From contig NC_056752.1 in the NCBI RefSeq assembly GCF_018687715.1, positions 3,100,001 to 3,164,000 on the forward strand: DNA of 64,000 nt, written 5' to 3'. This stretch comes from Carya illinoinensis (Eukaryota > Streptophyta > Magnoliopsida > Fagales > Juglandaceae). Both the position numbers and the translations under genes were made by a program. Under the pieces are notes generated by a model. It made no database searches. It was not told where the DNA came from and was given only the letters and a program-made list of their open reading frames with translations. The number at the start of each line of letters is the position of its first letter. Within the stretch, counting starts at the first letter, position 1. This document shows positions 49,624 to 61,959 of this stretch, piece by piece.

Positions 49624-49795
49624 TGTTACAACTTAGAAAGATGTGAAGTAAAGTCATCGATTGAGAAGAGGAAAGTCTGAATTGTGTATTATTTGGAGTT
49701 ACAGCTCTGCTTTTATACATGTAAAATACTGAAGGCTATAAAGGCAAAATACATCATAACCAACGTAACTAACTAACAGAACTAGTTATCTAATA
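49624..49795 (-). repeat. Copia 3' LTR (172 bp)
   Basis: Pairs with 53865-54036: same length and about seven mismatches by eye. On the minus strand the LTR runs TATTAGATAACTAG...GTTGTAACA, so the 5' terminal dinucleotide is TA, not the usual TG. It is preceded on that strand by a purine tract (cttgagggggac). The left flank TTTTC (49619-49623) matches 54037-54041. Confidence 0.9.
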
Positions 49796-49802
49796 GTCCC
49801 CC

Positions 49803-52800
49803 TCAAGATGAATTGTATATATTATGCACATTCATCTTGGATAAAAGAGAAAAGAAAGAATTAAAACCCAATGGTTTAGTTAGGATGTCTGCAACTTGAT
49901 GAGCTGAAGATACATGTAAAGTTCGAATGATGCCAGCCTGTATTTTCTCCCTTGTGATGTGACAATCTAACTCAATATACTTTGTTCTTTCATGAAACAC
50001 TGGATTGGCAGCAATATGTAAAGCAGCTTGGTTATCACAGAACAATAGTGAAGACTTGGAAAGTGTTTGATGCAAGTCTGAAAGTAAAGAAGTAATCCAA
50101 GTGATTTCACATACTGCACATGCCATGGACCTATATTTGGCTTCAGCAGATGACCTGGACACTGTTTTATGCTTCTTTGATTTCCAAGACACAAGTGAAT
50201 CTCTAATGAACACACAAAAACCAAAAACTGATATTCTTGTGTCAGGACAGCTAGCCCAATCTGAGTCAGCAAAGGCTTTTAATTGAATGGAAGAGAGGAT
50301 GTTGAGAAAAAAAGTCCTTGTCCTGGAGCCTTTTTAATGTATTTCAGAATTCTCATAGCAGCTTGCATGTATGGCACTCAAGGTTGATCAAGAAACTGGC
50401 TGAGATGATGCACAGAAAAAGTAATGTCTGGTCATGTATTGGTAAGATACAATAATCTTCCAATAAGTTTTCTATAACTTGTGTTGTCTTCTATTAATTC
50501 CCCATCTTCCTTGTTGAGCTTACAGTGAGTATCCATAGGAAAATTAACTGGTTTGGAACCAAGTAAACCAGCACTATCTATCAACTCTAAAGCATACTTT
50601 CTTTGACATATGGAAATGCCTTGTTTACTTCTAGCAATTTTCATACCTAAAAAATACTTGACAGGTCCAAGATCCTTCAATTTAAACTGATCATTAAGAG
50701 CAGTTTTAATTTATTCTACAATTGCCATGTTGTTGCTAGCTAAAAGTATATCATATACATATACTAATAAAGCAACAAATTCAGTGCCTTTTTGCCTTGT
50801 GAAGGAGTAGTCTGACTTGGACTGCTGAAAACCAAGTTGAAGTAAGGCTGCTGTGAATTTGGAATTCCACTGTCTAGATGCCTGTTTCAGGCCATAGAGT
50901 GATTTCTGCAATTTACACACTCTAGTGTCCCCCTTTCGAAGATATGCAGGTGGTAACTTCATGTAAACATCCTCATCTAAGTCTCCATATAGAAATACAT
51001 TGTTGACATCAAGATGAATAAGATGCCAACCATGTATTGTAGCTAATGATAAGAAACACCTTAATGTCACCATTTTTGCAATAGGAGAAAAAGTTTCAAA
51101 AAATAAGACCCTCTCTTTGAGTATATCCTTTTGCTACTAATCTTGCCTTATATCTCTCAATTGAACCATCAGCCTTATATTTAATTTTATAAACCCACTT
51201 ACAACCAATTGGAATTTTATTTGGTGGGAGCTCAGTGATTGTCTAGGTGAGATTTGATTCTATAGCAGCTAGTTCAAGGGACATAGCTTCTCTCCAATGA
51301 GGGTGATGGATAGCTTGATGATAAAATTCTGGTTCTATTTGAGATGAAATGGATATGCTGAAGGCACGATGTGAGGATGACAATTTTGAGTAAGATATAA
51401 AATCAGAAATGTTGTAAGGAGTACTTACTTGCTTACAGAGCATACCTTTAGGGGATGTGTTGGAGGTAGCTGAGGTTGCAAGATGACAATGATAATTCTG
51501 TAAATATTTAGGAGCTACTGTCGAGTAGATTTTCTCAAGTGAGGAAATTGAGTTTCATCTTGAATATTGAATTGGTTTGGTGTGTTTGAAGAAACAGTAT
51601 TTGGTAAATCAATGATGGTAGGCTTAAGTTGAGATACTGTTTCAGAATGAGGTGTGGGCTGTCTGTTTGTAGTAGATATTGTTTCTGGAATGTACTTGGG
51701 TATTACAACTTGAGATGAATCAGAATAGGATTTAAGATCAGAAAAAAATGGAAAAACTGTTTCATAAAACACAACATCTCTAGAAATGAGGAATGTATCT
51801 GTCTCAAGATCAAATAATTTGTATCCTTTTGTGCCGAAATGATATCCTATGAATATACATTTTCTGGCTCTAGAATCAAATTTGGATCTGTTTTGAGTAA
51901 GAGTTGAAGCATAACATAATGAACCAAAAACTTTCAAGTTTGTATATGAAGGAATGTTTCCATAAAAAACTTCATGAGGTGACTGATTATTTAGAAGAGG
52001 AGAAGGAATCCTATTTATTATATATGTGGCTGTGAGTATACATTCACCCTAGAAATTCAAAGGCACATTTGATTGAAACCTCAAAGCTCTAGCTACATTG
52101 AGAAGAAGTTGGTGTTTGCATTCTACTATGAAATTTTGTTGTGGTGTTTCCACACAAGATTTTTGATGGATAATTCCTTTTGAAGAGAAGAAATCTAATG
52201 TCAGAGATGAAATTTTGAGTTTATTACTGTGTTGGTATTTGAGAAGGTAGAAAAATTATCAACAGCATTAGCTTGTGGTTGTTGCAGTAGATACAGACCA
52301 GCAACTCTGCTACCCTTCCCAATCATTCTCCATGGGGTAAGGCCCTGAATATAGCAATCATTAGATGTAAAAATAAAACAACATTTCTGATTGGAGGTTA
52401 GTTTGCTCACCGAAATCAGATTATATGAGAAAGATGGCACACATAGCACATCTTTTAGAATTAACTGATCAGATATTTGTACACTTCCAATATGTGTAAC
52501 TGGAACATTTTCACCATTTGGAAGTTGCGCAGAAGAATTGAGTTTCTGAATAATGTTTGTAAAACAATCAACAGAATGAATTATGTGGTCTGTGGTACCT
52601 GTATCGATGATCCAGGTGTTTGAATATGTATTGCTTGGCATCCTTACATTAAAGACCAAGCTGAAAATAGATTTATGGGATGAATTTATACCTGCTGAAA
52701 AGGATAACAAGTTTGGAAAGGAGGAGACGATTGCTGCTTGGTGATTATCCTGAGATGGTTGTTTGTTGTGGATTAAAGCAAGTAATTGCTGACATTCTTC

Positions 52801-53818
52801 TTGAGAGAAAGGTAGTGAATTTGTGGATTCAAAAGAATTACTCGCAGATTGGGCCATGACTTGATTGGCTGTGGAAAATTTCCCTTTCTGCTGTCTATAG
52901 TTGTGAGGATACCCATGGATCTTGTAGCATTTTATCAACCGTATGGTTGGTCATCTCACAATGAGTACATAGCAATTTTTATTTTCTTCCTTACTGCCTC
53001 CCAAAATTCTGTCTAGGATTTTTTGTCTTTTTACTCAAGAATGCTGCTGTTTCAACATTAGATGAATGTGTTGATCCAACTTCTTGTTGTTTCTCCTTTT
53101 GGATAATTAGAGAAAATACTTTGATAATCGCAGGTAGTGGATCTATAAGCAAAATCTGTCCTCTAATGTGAAAGAAATTTTCATTCAATCCTATAAGGAA
53201 CTGAATAACATGCTATCTATGTTGATATTCTAAAAAAAATTTGACAGCACCACAACTGCAAGATTTTAATGCTCCACACGTACAATTGGGAATCTGATTG
53301 TAGTTAAGTAGTTCGTCCCATAAGCACTTATATTTTTGATAGTAATCACTTACAGATAACTGATCTTGTGATAGTGATGCAAGATCCCTCTGTAATTGAA
53401 AAATTCTTGGCCCGTTTCCATGAGAAAATTGATTCTCTAATTCTTCCCACATTTCTTTTACAGTTGTTGCATATATAATTGTTCCTGCAATGTCCTTTGA
53501 AACAGAGTTCGAAATCCAAGATAGTATCATGTTGTTGCATCACTCCCATGATTCATACAAAGGATCAGAATCAGCTGGTTGTTGTATGACTCCACGGTTG
53601 AACCCTATCTTGTTCTTTGCCTTTAAGGCAATTTGCATTGATCTACACCATGTGTGGTAATTATCCCTCGTGAGGACTTTAGAAACCAACATAGAACCAG
53701 TCGAATCTCCATTCTGCAGATGATAAGGATCCGCTAGTTGATCACGCATGTAAACAGAACTAGAGTTTGGAACATAATTAGGGATAGAATTAGAGTTTGG
53801 CACTACATCAACCATCAT
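49803..53818 (-). pseudogene. Copia gag-pol polyprotein, broken and missing part of integrase
   Basis: In order on the minus strand: gag (53818-53213: LTRDNYHTWCRSMQIALKAK, QLSVSDYYQKYKCLWDEL); a zinc knuckle split by an extra A near 52940 (CTHCEMTNHTVDK, then CYKIHGYP); aspartic protease (TWIIDTGTTDHI, about 52590-52620); integrase (KSCVETPQQNFIVECKHQ near 52150; [20 protein letters not shown] near 51900); reverse transcriptase (HLDVNNVFLYGDLDEDVYMK, KLQKSLYGLKQASRQWN, 51073-50711; QGISICQRKYALELID near 50600); RNase H (VSWKSKKHKTVSRSSAEAKY near 50180). Between the pre-integrase region and 52200 roughly 450 bp of the integrase core is absent, including the first two catalytic aspartates. The RT active site reads YVYD where YVDD is expected. 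Several stops and frameshifts complete the inactivation. Confidence 0.9.
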
Positions 53819-53864
53819 AGCGAGGAAAAAAAAATGGAACCCTAGAGTTTCATCACTGATACCA

Positions 53865-54036
53865 CGTTACAACTTAGAATGATATGAAGTAAAGTCATCG
53901 ACTGAGAAGAGGAAAGTCTGAATTGTGTATTATTTGGAGTTACAGCTCTGCTTTTATACATGTAAAATACTGAAGGCTATAAAGGTAAAATACATCATAA
54001 CCAACGTAATTAACTAACATAACTAGTTATCTAATA
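53865..54036 (-). repeat. Copia 5' LTR (172 bp)
   Basis: Partner of 49624-49795. Its inner edge abuts TGGTATCAG, the primer-binding site. The outer flank is TTTTC (54037-54041). Confidence 0.9.
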
Positions 54037-54437
54037 TTTTCCCAAAGGATATTATACCATTGCAACTTCTCTAGGTAATTAGCCCTATAAGAAGGAAGTG
54101 GAAAAAAGAGACATGAAATGCAAGGGAAGATTAGAAAGATTACTCTTCAACAAAGTGAATCCATCACTTTTGGACAAATGCATCATCTTCCTGATAGCCA
54201 ACTAATACTAAAAGCTTCTTGATAATCCCATCCCAAACTGCCTTGGCCTTGAAAGTAGACCCCGAAGGAAGTTAGAGGTACTTCATAGGTAAAGAAGACA
54301 TCTTACTTCCAAAAAATATCAGACAGACTATTCGCATTGGTAACATAATGCACTACAACCAGTTGGAAAGGAGATAGAAGATGTGATAAGTAAAGGAGTT
54401 CTATTCACAAAAAGCAAAGGAGATAGAAGATTTTCTT
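54037..54437 (-). mobile_element. LINE remnant, part upstream of the copia insertion
   Basis: On the minus strand it encodes, with frameshifts, KAKAVWDGIIKKL and, further on, LPFHVSFFHFL-like text in other frames, corresponding to the segment of plant LINEs between reverse transcriptase and the tail (K-A-x-W-D-G-I-I-E). It abuts the gypsy LTR at 54438, which either inserted into the LINE or truncated it. Confidence 0.6.
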
Positions 54438-56565
54438 TGTGACACCCCCAACTCCCACGTACGGACACGTGGAAATCGAGATGTCGGGATGATGACAACA
54501 TGGGTCACACATCCCATCGCTAAGAGCCAAGTGTGTATACATGCAACAAGTGTACAATAAAATCACGTAGCGGATAATAAAAGTCTTATAACTAAGTACC
54601 CGAATTTTTGTTTAAATACAAACTCGTTTAAACCACACATAATAAAATATTACAAGTCTCAAATATTGTTTCAAAACCAAATTACAAGACATAAAAACTA
54701 ATAGAGATAATTTTTGACATAAACAACTCCAAATCAAAACTTTGGCGGAGCTGCCTCCTCGGGCTCAGCCTCCTCCTCCTCCTCAACATCTGCATCAAAA
54801 TCTACGGTACCAAAATGGTATCGTAATAAGTAATAATCCAAACGCCACAAGATAAAAATATATTAAATTCAACAATATGCATGAAAGAATGCCAAATACA
54901 CATATCTCATAAATCCACATTTTTTTGCACGCACGCCAAAAGTCTCATTTGGCTCCAAAAATATTATACTTTCCAACTCATGCCAAAAGTCTTATTTGGC
55001 CCAAAATCCAATTTCAAATCAAGATCCAATTAACCAAATGCATCATGACCTCCCCTAAAGGTCATCCGCACGCACTGGCTTCCCTCGTCACACCACGGGT
55101 AATGACCATGCGTGTGACTTCGTAACGAGCGATACCCAGTTTCGCGCCCCGCGCATACGTAGCCAAGCATCCTCTAACCCCGGCCAGCAGAGGGGCCACA
55201 GAGTCGGTACGAGAGCATTACCATCCCGCCTGCTCCTGTTGTCGCCCAGCGACAACCCAGAGGACGTCATTCAGTATATTACACTCCCGAGTGACTAGAG
55301 GAGCTCCACCGAGATAATGCCTCATCTCGATTTGGGGTTGTGATACACACGCACCCAAAAATCTATTTACACTGATAAAACCAGTTTTTCTCAATTTAAT
55401 ATATGCACATGAATGCACCATGCAATGCAATTTATCCAACAAATCTCAACATCAACAATAAGCAAACAACTTCATCCTCAAATCCATCCGACCCCCGACT
55501 CTTTAGACTCAGTCCAGAATAACCAACCAGTCAATGAATTTATTGTAAAAGTAATAATATGTTTAAATCTAAAATAGAATTTAAAAAATACTTACAGCGT
55601 TATATAATAATTTTTAAAGGATCAAGAGACTGCAAATGGAGAAGAAAAAGCAACGTAACAGTGTAAAATACACTGTGGCCGTAGGTTGTAAAATACCCAC
55701 TTTTGAATGGGGACAAACCAAGACTTGGGATTAATAGGGAATGGCCCAAAGGTATTTATGAAGCTAGTGGAAGAGAGAGTTGGTCGTGGGTGGCGGAGAA
55801 AACGGCGGTGGAAGTGAAAAATGGATAAAACGAAGATGAGCTTGTGGGGGCTGCTTTGACAAGAGATCGGAGCTGAAAATAGGTGGTTTAGGAGGGCAAG
55901 AGCTCGGTGATGATGTGGTGAAGGGGTGGTGGCCGGAGGTGGAACGACGGTGGCGAAATGGGAGAAAAACCATGTGGCTTGGAGGAGCCCACGGTGGCTA
56001 ACGGCGGCACGGGAGGGGCTGGAATTTGGTGGGGAGGTGCGCCGGCCGGAGGGGAAGAGAACTGGGTGGGTAGTGCAGGTCACGGCGCTGGCGAACGGCG
56101 GCACTGGGCGGCTGAAGAAAACAGTGAAAATGAAGGGGGAGAGAGATCCGAAGGAGAAAAGAAGAAAAAGAAAGAAAAAGAGAAAGAAAAAAGAAAGGAG
56201 AAAAAGAAAAGATGGGGAAAAGAAATGAGGTCCAATCCTCACCTCTGGAGTCCAGAAACTGATCTGATGAAAACAACTTTAAAAGCTATAAAACGAATAA
56301 AATAATTTAAACACCACATCAAGTTAAAATATAATAAATAACTAGTAAATACTAACAACATAATTTTAAATCCAAAAACAAACTAAAATAAATTACACAG
56401 CAATTTAAACTCAAAATGATAATTAATATTAAGAAAGCTGTACAAAATAAATTTCACAGCTAAATAAATCTAATTAAATACGATAATTTAAAATAAAAGA
56501 ATCAATATTTTAATTAAATTAAAATACTCATTCAGTGAAAATACATGTAAAAACGGTGTATCACA
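54438..56565 (-). repeat. Gypsy 3' LTR, 2,128 bp
   Basis: Begins TGTGACACCCCCAAC and ends GGTGTATCACA, giving TG...CA ends and a short inverted repeat TGTGA/TCACA. On the minus strand, 'ttaaggaagggagga' immediately before it is a typical polypurine tract. The integrase end of pol lies 111 bp away. The partner 5' LTR would lie beyond the hAT insertion and outside the window. Low-complexity frames inside (55622-56305, both strands) are not genes. Confidence 0.85.
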
Positions 56566-56676
56566 TCCTCCCTTCCTTAAAATAAATTTCGTTCTCGAAA
56601 TTTGCAAAATCAAACACTAACTTTAAAGCAAGCCACATGATTCCACTGAGACCAAGTTTAAAAAATATACCGTCAT

Positions 56677-59600
56677 TTACTCAAACAAATATGGATACTG
56701 CTCTCTCATGTCTGCTTCTATCTCCCAGGAGAAATCTTGAGCTAACGGATCTCCCCATGCCACCTTTACCAGAGGTATTGTCTTGGATCTCAACTGTTGC
56801 TCTTTCCAATCCATAATCTGCGAAGGAACGACCTCATAAGTAAGATCCGGTTGTAGCTGAATACGCTCTGGGTTGACAAAGCGCGGTTCTTGTTGTCCAA
56901 AACTTTTCTTCAAGGACGATATATGAAAAACATCATGAATTTCCCCAAAATTTTCTAGCAATGCAATTTTATAAGCGATGGGCCCTACTTTCTCCAAAAT
57001 CTAAAAAGGGCCAACGTATCTCGGATCCAGTTTCCTCCTTTTACCAAAATGCTTAACTCCTTTCATGGGAGAGAATTTGAGATAAACTCAATCACCTTCC
57101 TCAAAAGATAATTCTCTCCTCCTTGTATCCGCATAGCTTTTCTGACGACTCTGAGCTACTGCCATTTTATCTCTTATAATCCGAACTTGACTTTGCATTT
57201 CTTGAATTAATTCGAGCCCAATTATTTTATTCTCCCTGACTTCATTCCAACACAATGGCGATCTACACTTCCTCCCATAAAGAGTTTCATAAAGAGCCAT
57301 CTGGATGGACGCATGGAAGCTATTATTATAAGCGAATTCTATAAGCGACAAGTGATTTTCCCAACTTCCTTAAAATTCTATAACACATGCTCGCAACATA
57401 TCTTCAAGGGTCTGAATAGTGCGCTCTGATTGGCCATCAGCCTGAGGGTGATATGCAGTACTAAACTTCATCTTAGTACCCAGAGCTGCCTGTAAACTCT
57501 TCAAAAAATAAGATGTGAACCTTGGGTCCTAATCCGATATAATACTCTTCGGTATTCCGTGCAACCACACTATCTCTTTTACGTACAAGCGAGTCAACTT
57601 TTCCAAGGAATCAATATTATTAACAGGCAAGAAATGAGCACTCTTAGTTAGCCAGTCAACAATCACCCACACCGAGTTCTTTCCAGTAGGAGTCCTCGGT
57701 AAGCCCACTACAAAATCTTTAGTAATGTCGTCCCATTTCCACTCAGGAATAGGGAGGGGTTGGAGCATACCAGCGGGTCTTTAATGTTCGGCCTTGACTT
57801 GACGACATGTGTGACATCTCTCAATATACAAGACGATATCCTTCTTCATCCTTTCCCACCAATAATTTTTCTTCAAATCTCGATACATCTTCGTACTACC
57901 AGGATGAACTGAATAAGGGGCCGCATGAGCTTCTGCCATAATTCCCTCATTGAATTCTGAATCTTTGGGGATTACTCTACGATCTCGGAACCGAAGAATT
58001 CCATCCTTATCATACTATAATGCAATGGCCCTCTAGATTTTCTGACTCTTTTTCTAATATCTAATATTTTCGGGTCCTTCTTTTGAAGAGTCTTCAATTC
58101 CTCAAAATCAACTACTCAAATATCAAGAATTGAAGATAACACTTTCTTTTGTTGTGAACTCTCAATAAGAAGTCTTCTCATCCCGCAAAGTAGTGAATCT
58201 AATCCTAACGATTCAGCTTCATCTCCCAAGTGCGATTTTTGACTCAAAACATCTGCAACTATATTTGCTTTCCTTGGATGATATTTAATCTCGCATTGAT
58301 AATCACTGATTAATTCTAACTATCGCCTCTGCCTCATGTTGAGATTCTTCTGAGAAAATAAGTGATTCAAACTCTTATGATCTGTGTAGACTTCACAAAC
58401 TTCTCCATACAAATAGTGCCGCCAGATCTTAAGAGTAAACACGATCTCTGCCAATTCTAAATCATGCGTTAAATAATTCTTCTCATGATCTTTCAGCTAA
58501 CGAGATGCATAAGCAACAACCTGTCCCTCCTGAATAAGAACACATCTCAATCCAAATTTAGACGCATTGCTGAAAACTACAAATGGCTTGTACAGTTCTA
58601 GAAGTGCCAATACTGGTGCAGTTATCAATCTCTTCTTCAATTTTTGGAAACTTCTCTCGTACTTGTCTGACCAAATAAACTCTGCATTCTTTCTAATCAA
58701 AGCAGTGAGAGGTCCAAATAATTGAGAAAATCCCTCCACAAATCTTTGATAATTTTCGGCAAGTCCCAAGAAACTCCGAATCTCACGCACGGTCGATGGA
58801 CGCTGCCATGAAAAAATAGCTTCCACCTTGCTAGGATCAACAACCACACCATCTCGAGAAATTACATGTCCAAGAAATTTGACTTCTTCCAACCAAAATT
58901 CACATTTGCTGAGTTTTGCATACAGCTGATGTTCTCTTAACTTCCCAACTACTAAACGAAGATGATAAGCATGTTCATCAAAATCTTTAAAATATCATCA
59001 CTGAAAACAACCACAAAGGAATCAAAATAAGGTTGAAATACCTGATTCATTAAATCCATAAAAGCTGCAAGGACATTGACTAACCCAAAAGGCATCACCT
59101 TAAACTCATAATGCCCATATCTCGATCTAAAAGCAGTTTTGGGTATATCCTTATCTCTTATCCGCAACTGGTAGTATTCTAATCTCAAATCAATCTTCGA
59201 GAATACAGCTGCTCCTTGAAACTGATCAAACAAATCATCGATCCGTGTGAGAGGATACTTATTCTTGATGGTTACCTTATTTAGTTCTCGATAATCAATA
59301 CACATTCTGAGAATACCATATTTCTTCTTAACAAACAGCATTGGTGCACTCCATGGCGAAGTACTTGGTTGAATAAACCCCTTATCTACCAATTCTTGTA
59401 ACTGAACCTTGAACTCTTTTAATTCAGCTAGTGCCATACGGTAAGGGGCTTTATGCACAGGAGCCGCTACAGGTTCCAAGTTAATAGCAAACTCCAACTC
59501 ACGAACAGGGGGTAACCCAAACAAATCATCCACAAACACGTCAGGAAATTCTTCCACAACTGGGATATCTATTAAAGACTTCTTTTTATCAGATGACGTA

Positions 59601-61002
59601 GACACCATTTAGACTAAAAAGGCATCCGCTTCACAAGCAATCTCTCTTTTCGCTTGAATTGCCGATATAACTACCGACCTTTCTTTTAGTTTACTTCCCA
59701 CAAATTCTAAATAATCACCATCCGAGAGTTGAAAGCTAATTACTCGACTTCTATAATTAATACTCGTAGAATATCGATATAGCCAATCCATTTCAAGGAT
59801 AATACCAAATCCCAACAGCTTGAATACAACCAAATCTGCATCAAGAAACCTTCCACCAAAATTCAAAGGACAACCCAACGCAACTTTGGAACACCACACC
59901 ACTTCATCATTTGGGAGAGTCACTACTAATGATTTTGGCAAGGGTGCCGTAACCAGATTGCATATCCGTGCGAAAGTAGAAGATACAAACGACTGAGATG
60001 CACCCGAATCAAACAAAGTGCAAGCATAAAAATCATACAAACGGACTCTTCCTGAACCAATCAAATTTACCAATGAAATCCAAAAACAAGAAGAAACCAA
60101 ATCACACCAAATATCAAATCCAAAATAAAATTAGATTCATACTTGTAATCACTCCAGCATTGTGGGTCGCTGGTGCCTCATCATCAATCTCTCCGGGTGT
60201 AACAGCATATACCCGAGCCTGCACTACTTGCCTCGGATTAGTTCTCCCACCACGTCGACCTCCACGATTTCCTTAAATTCTAATAGGGCACTCGCCAGCG
60301 AAATGCCCCTCCTGGCCACAACGGTAACAATGGGTTCCACCACTTTGCCGACACTCACCCTCATGGGCTCTATTACACCTTCCACAAATCGGCACCCGTC
60401 CTCCCATACACACTCCCGAGGCTGCTTGTGGTCGAGTCCTGGTTCGCTGAACAAACTTCTGAGGTGAACCAAAACTATTTCCTTCGCCAGTAAAACTCCA
60501 CCTCTTATGTCCTGGAGGGGAGCCCACGCTCAAATTAATCTCTCACTCTGCAAGAGTGGCCAAATCAACTAAATCTTGAAAAGTTGTAATCCGGTGGCAG
60601 ACTACCATTCTGCGTATATCAGGTCACAGACCATCTTGGAAATGCTTGGCCTGCATCTCCTCCGTGGCGATGAAATGAGTAGCAAATCGCCCAAGCTCTA
60701 TAAATCTCTGGGCGTACTGTTCCACGGTCATACTTCCTTGGACCAAACTTGTAAATTCTCTTGCTTTTTGCCGCCTCACAGAAGCGAAAAAGAAACGATC
60801 ATTAAATTCTTTATTGAAGCGCTGCTAGGACACAGCAGCAAAGGACCCCAATTCTGACTCTAACATTTCTCTTTTTGTCTCCCACCATTCAGAAGCAATA
60901 CCTTGTAATAAATAACTGGCATAAAGCACTTGTTGCGCTTTGGTGCAACCATAGAATTCAAATGTCTTTTCTAAATCTCTAATCCACTTTCAAGCCCGAA
61001 GT
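56677..61002 (-). pseudogene. Gypsy gag-pol polyprotein, multiple stops
   Basis: Going along the minus strand: gag (about 60980-60550: DLEKTFEFYGCTKAQQVLYA, LLQGIASEWWETKREM) with at least three in-frame stops; zinc knuckle CYRCGQEGHFAGEC (60289-60330); aspartic protease CTLFDSGASQSFVSSTFARI (about 60020); reverse transcriptase 59450-58950 ([33 protein letters not shown]) with FSDD at the active site where FIDD or YIDD is usual; RT thumb and RNase H 58892-58497 ([36 protein letters not shown]); integrase 57768-57088 (WVIVDWLTKSAHFLPV; FAYNNSFHASIQMALYE); C-terminal domain 56997-56677 (KVGPIAYKIALLE). Stop codons separate most domains, for example near 57003, 57372 and 58499. It is not functional. 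Confidence 0.9.
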
Positions 61003-61044
61003 TAGGGCTGAGCACCAATCAACCGGAGTCGTATTTGGGCTCCT

Positions 61045-61160
61045 CAGACTCCGACTCCGACTTTGTCGGAGGCCGAATCCGACCTCTGACTCTGACTCCG
61101 CTTACATCTCACTCCGCTCCGACTCCGACTCCGACTTGTCGGAGCGGAGCCAGAGCGGAG
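61045..61160. repeat. hAT subterminal repeats
   Basis: Multiple copies of ctccgactccgac and its complement gtcggagcggag, able to fold into long hairpins. Clustered short motifs just inside the terminal repeat are typical transposase-binding regions of hAT elements. Confidence 0.6.
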
Positions 61161-61399
61161 TCGGAGTTGAGCTTTTTGTTGGGCTTTTTTATTGGGTTTT
61201 TTTTTTTAGACTTTTTTCTTTGACCCAATTAACATTTCAATTTTACAATTTACAACTCTAATCGGATTTGAGCTTCTATATCAATTTTTTTTTTAAATAT
61301 AATTTGAGATTTCTAATTTATCTAACCAAAATTATCACATTAGAAAATAAAACTAAATTCAAAATCTATCATTATAAAAAATAAAACTAAATTCAAATG

Positions 61400-61700
61400 T
61401 GCAACCAAAATTAAAAACTAAATTAAAACTAAATACACACATTAAAATTACATAACCAAAATTTAAAACTAAATTAAAACTAAATACACACATTAAAATT
61501 ACATAGCCAAAATTACAACCTAAAATTAAAAATACATAACCAAAATTAAAACCTAAAATTAAAAATACATAACCAAAGGTCCAAAATTACAACCTAAAAT
61601 TAAAAATACATAACCAAAATTAAAACCTAAAATTAAAAATACATAACCAAAGGTCCAAAATTACAACCTAAAATTAAAAATATATAACCAAAGGTCAAAA
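61400..61700. repeat. A-rich tandem repeat in the hAT 3' region
   Basis: Units of roughly 30-37 bp such as 'aacctaaaattaaaaataca' followed by 'taaccaaa', arranged partly as a 74-bp higher-order unit beginning 'ggtccaaaattac' (61578 and 61652). Confidence 0.7.
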
Positions 61701-61959
61701 AAATGTCATTTTTCAACATGTGCCTGAAAAAAAAAAGAATAAAATTAGTAAAGAAATAAGATTCCATATAAATTTGTAAACATAAAGAAAATAAAATTGA
61801 AATAAGATACCAGAAACAAGATTGTCAATCCTCTTCACGAAGTATGCTGGCCATAGAATTGGCTAATTCTGCATTAAGATGTTAAAGTATAGGAAATTAG
61901 TATTACAAAATGTTAAAATCAACTCATATAACAACTTAAAAAAATCTCTAAATACATTA

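Larger units (their letters stand above)
49624..54036 (-). mobile_element. Ty1/copia retrotransposon, 4.4 kb, inserted in a LINE
   Basis: Complete by structure: two 172-bp LTRs, TTTTC target duplications on both sides, a primer-binding site TGGTATCAG just inside the 5' LTR (near 53864, minus strand) and a polypurine tract at the other end. The internal region has gag-pol order on the minus strand. About 4% LTR divergence points to a relatively recent insertion. LINE coding similarity continues on both sides of the element. Confidence 0.93.
54438..61002 (-). mobile_element. Ty3/gypsy retrotransposon, 5' portion displaced by a hAT insertion
   Basis: Minus-strand element: 3' LTR, then integrase, RNase H, reverse transcriptase, protease and gag in the order expected for Ty3/gypsy. 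The C-terminal extension after integrase (SQIMDWKEQQLRSKTIPLVK, FSWEIEADMREQYPYLF) is chromodomain-like, which suggests a chromovirus lineage. Gag homology stops at about 61002, inside KWIRDLEKTFE, where the hAT element begins. Confidence 0.9.

Noticed and set aside
55622..56305. Frames of 206, 115, 100 and 92 codons inside the gypsy LTR
   Set aside because: Low-complexity Phe/Ser and Lys/Glu composition on both strands of an LTR; no homology.
61400..61700. Possible CRISPR-like array
   Set aside because: A-rich tandem repeat without unique spacers, inside a plant hAT transposon.
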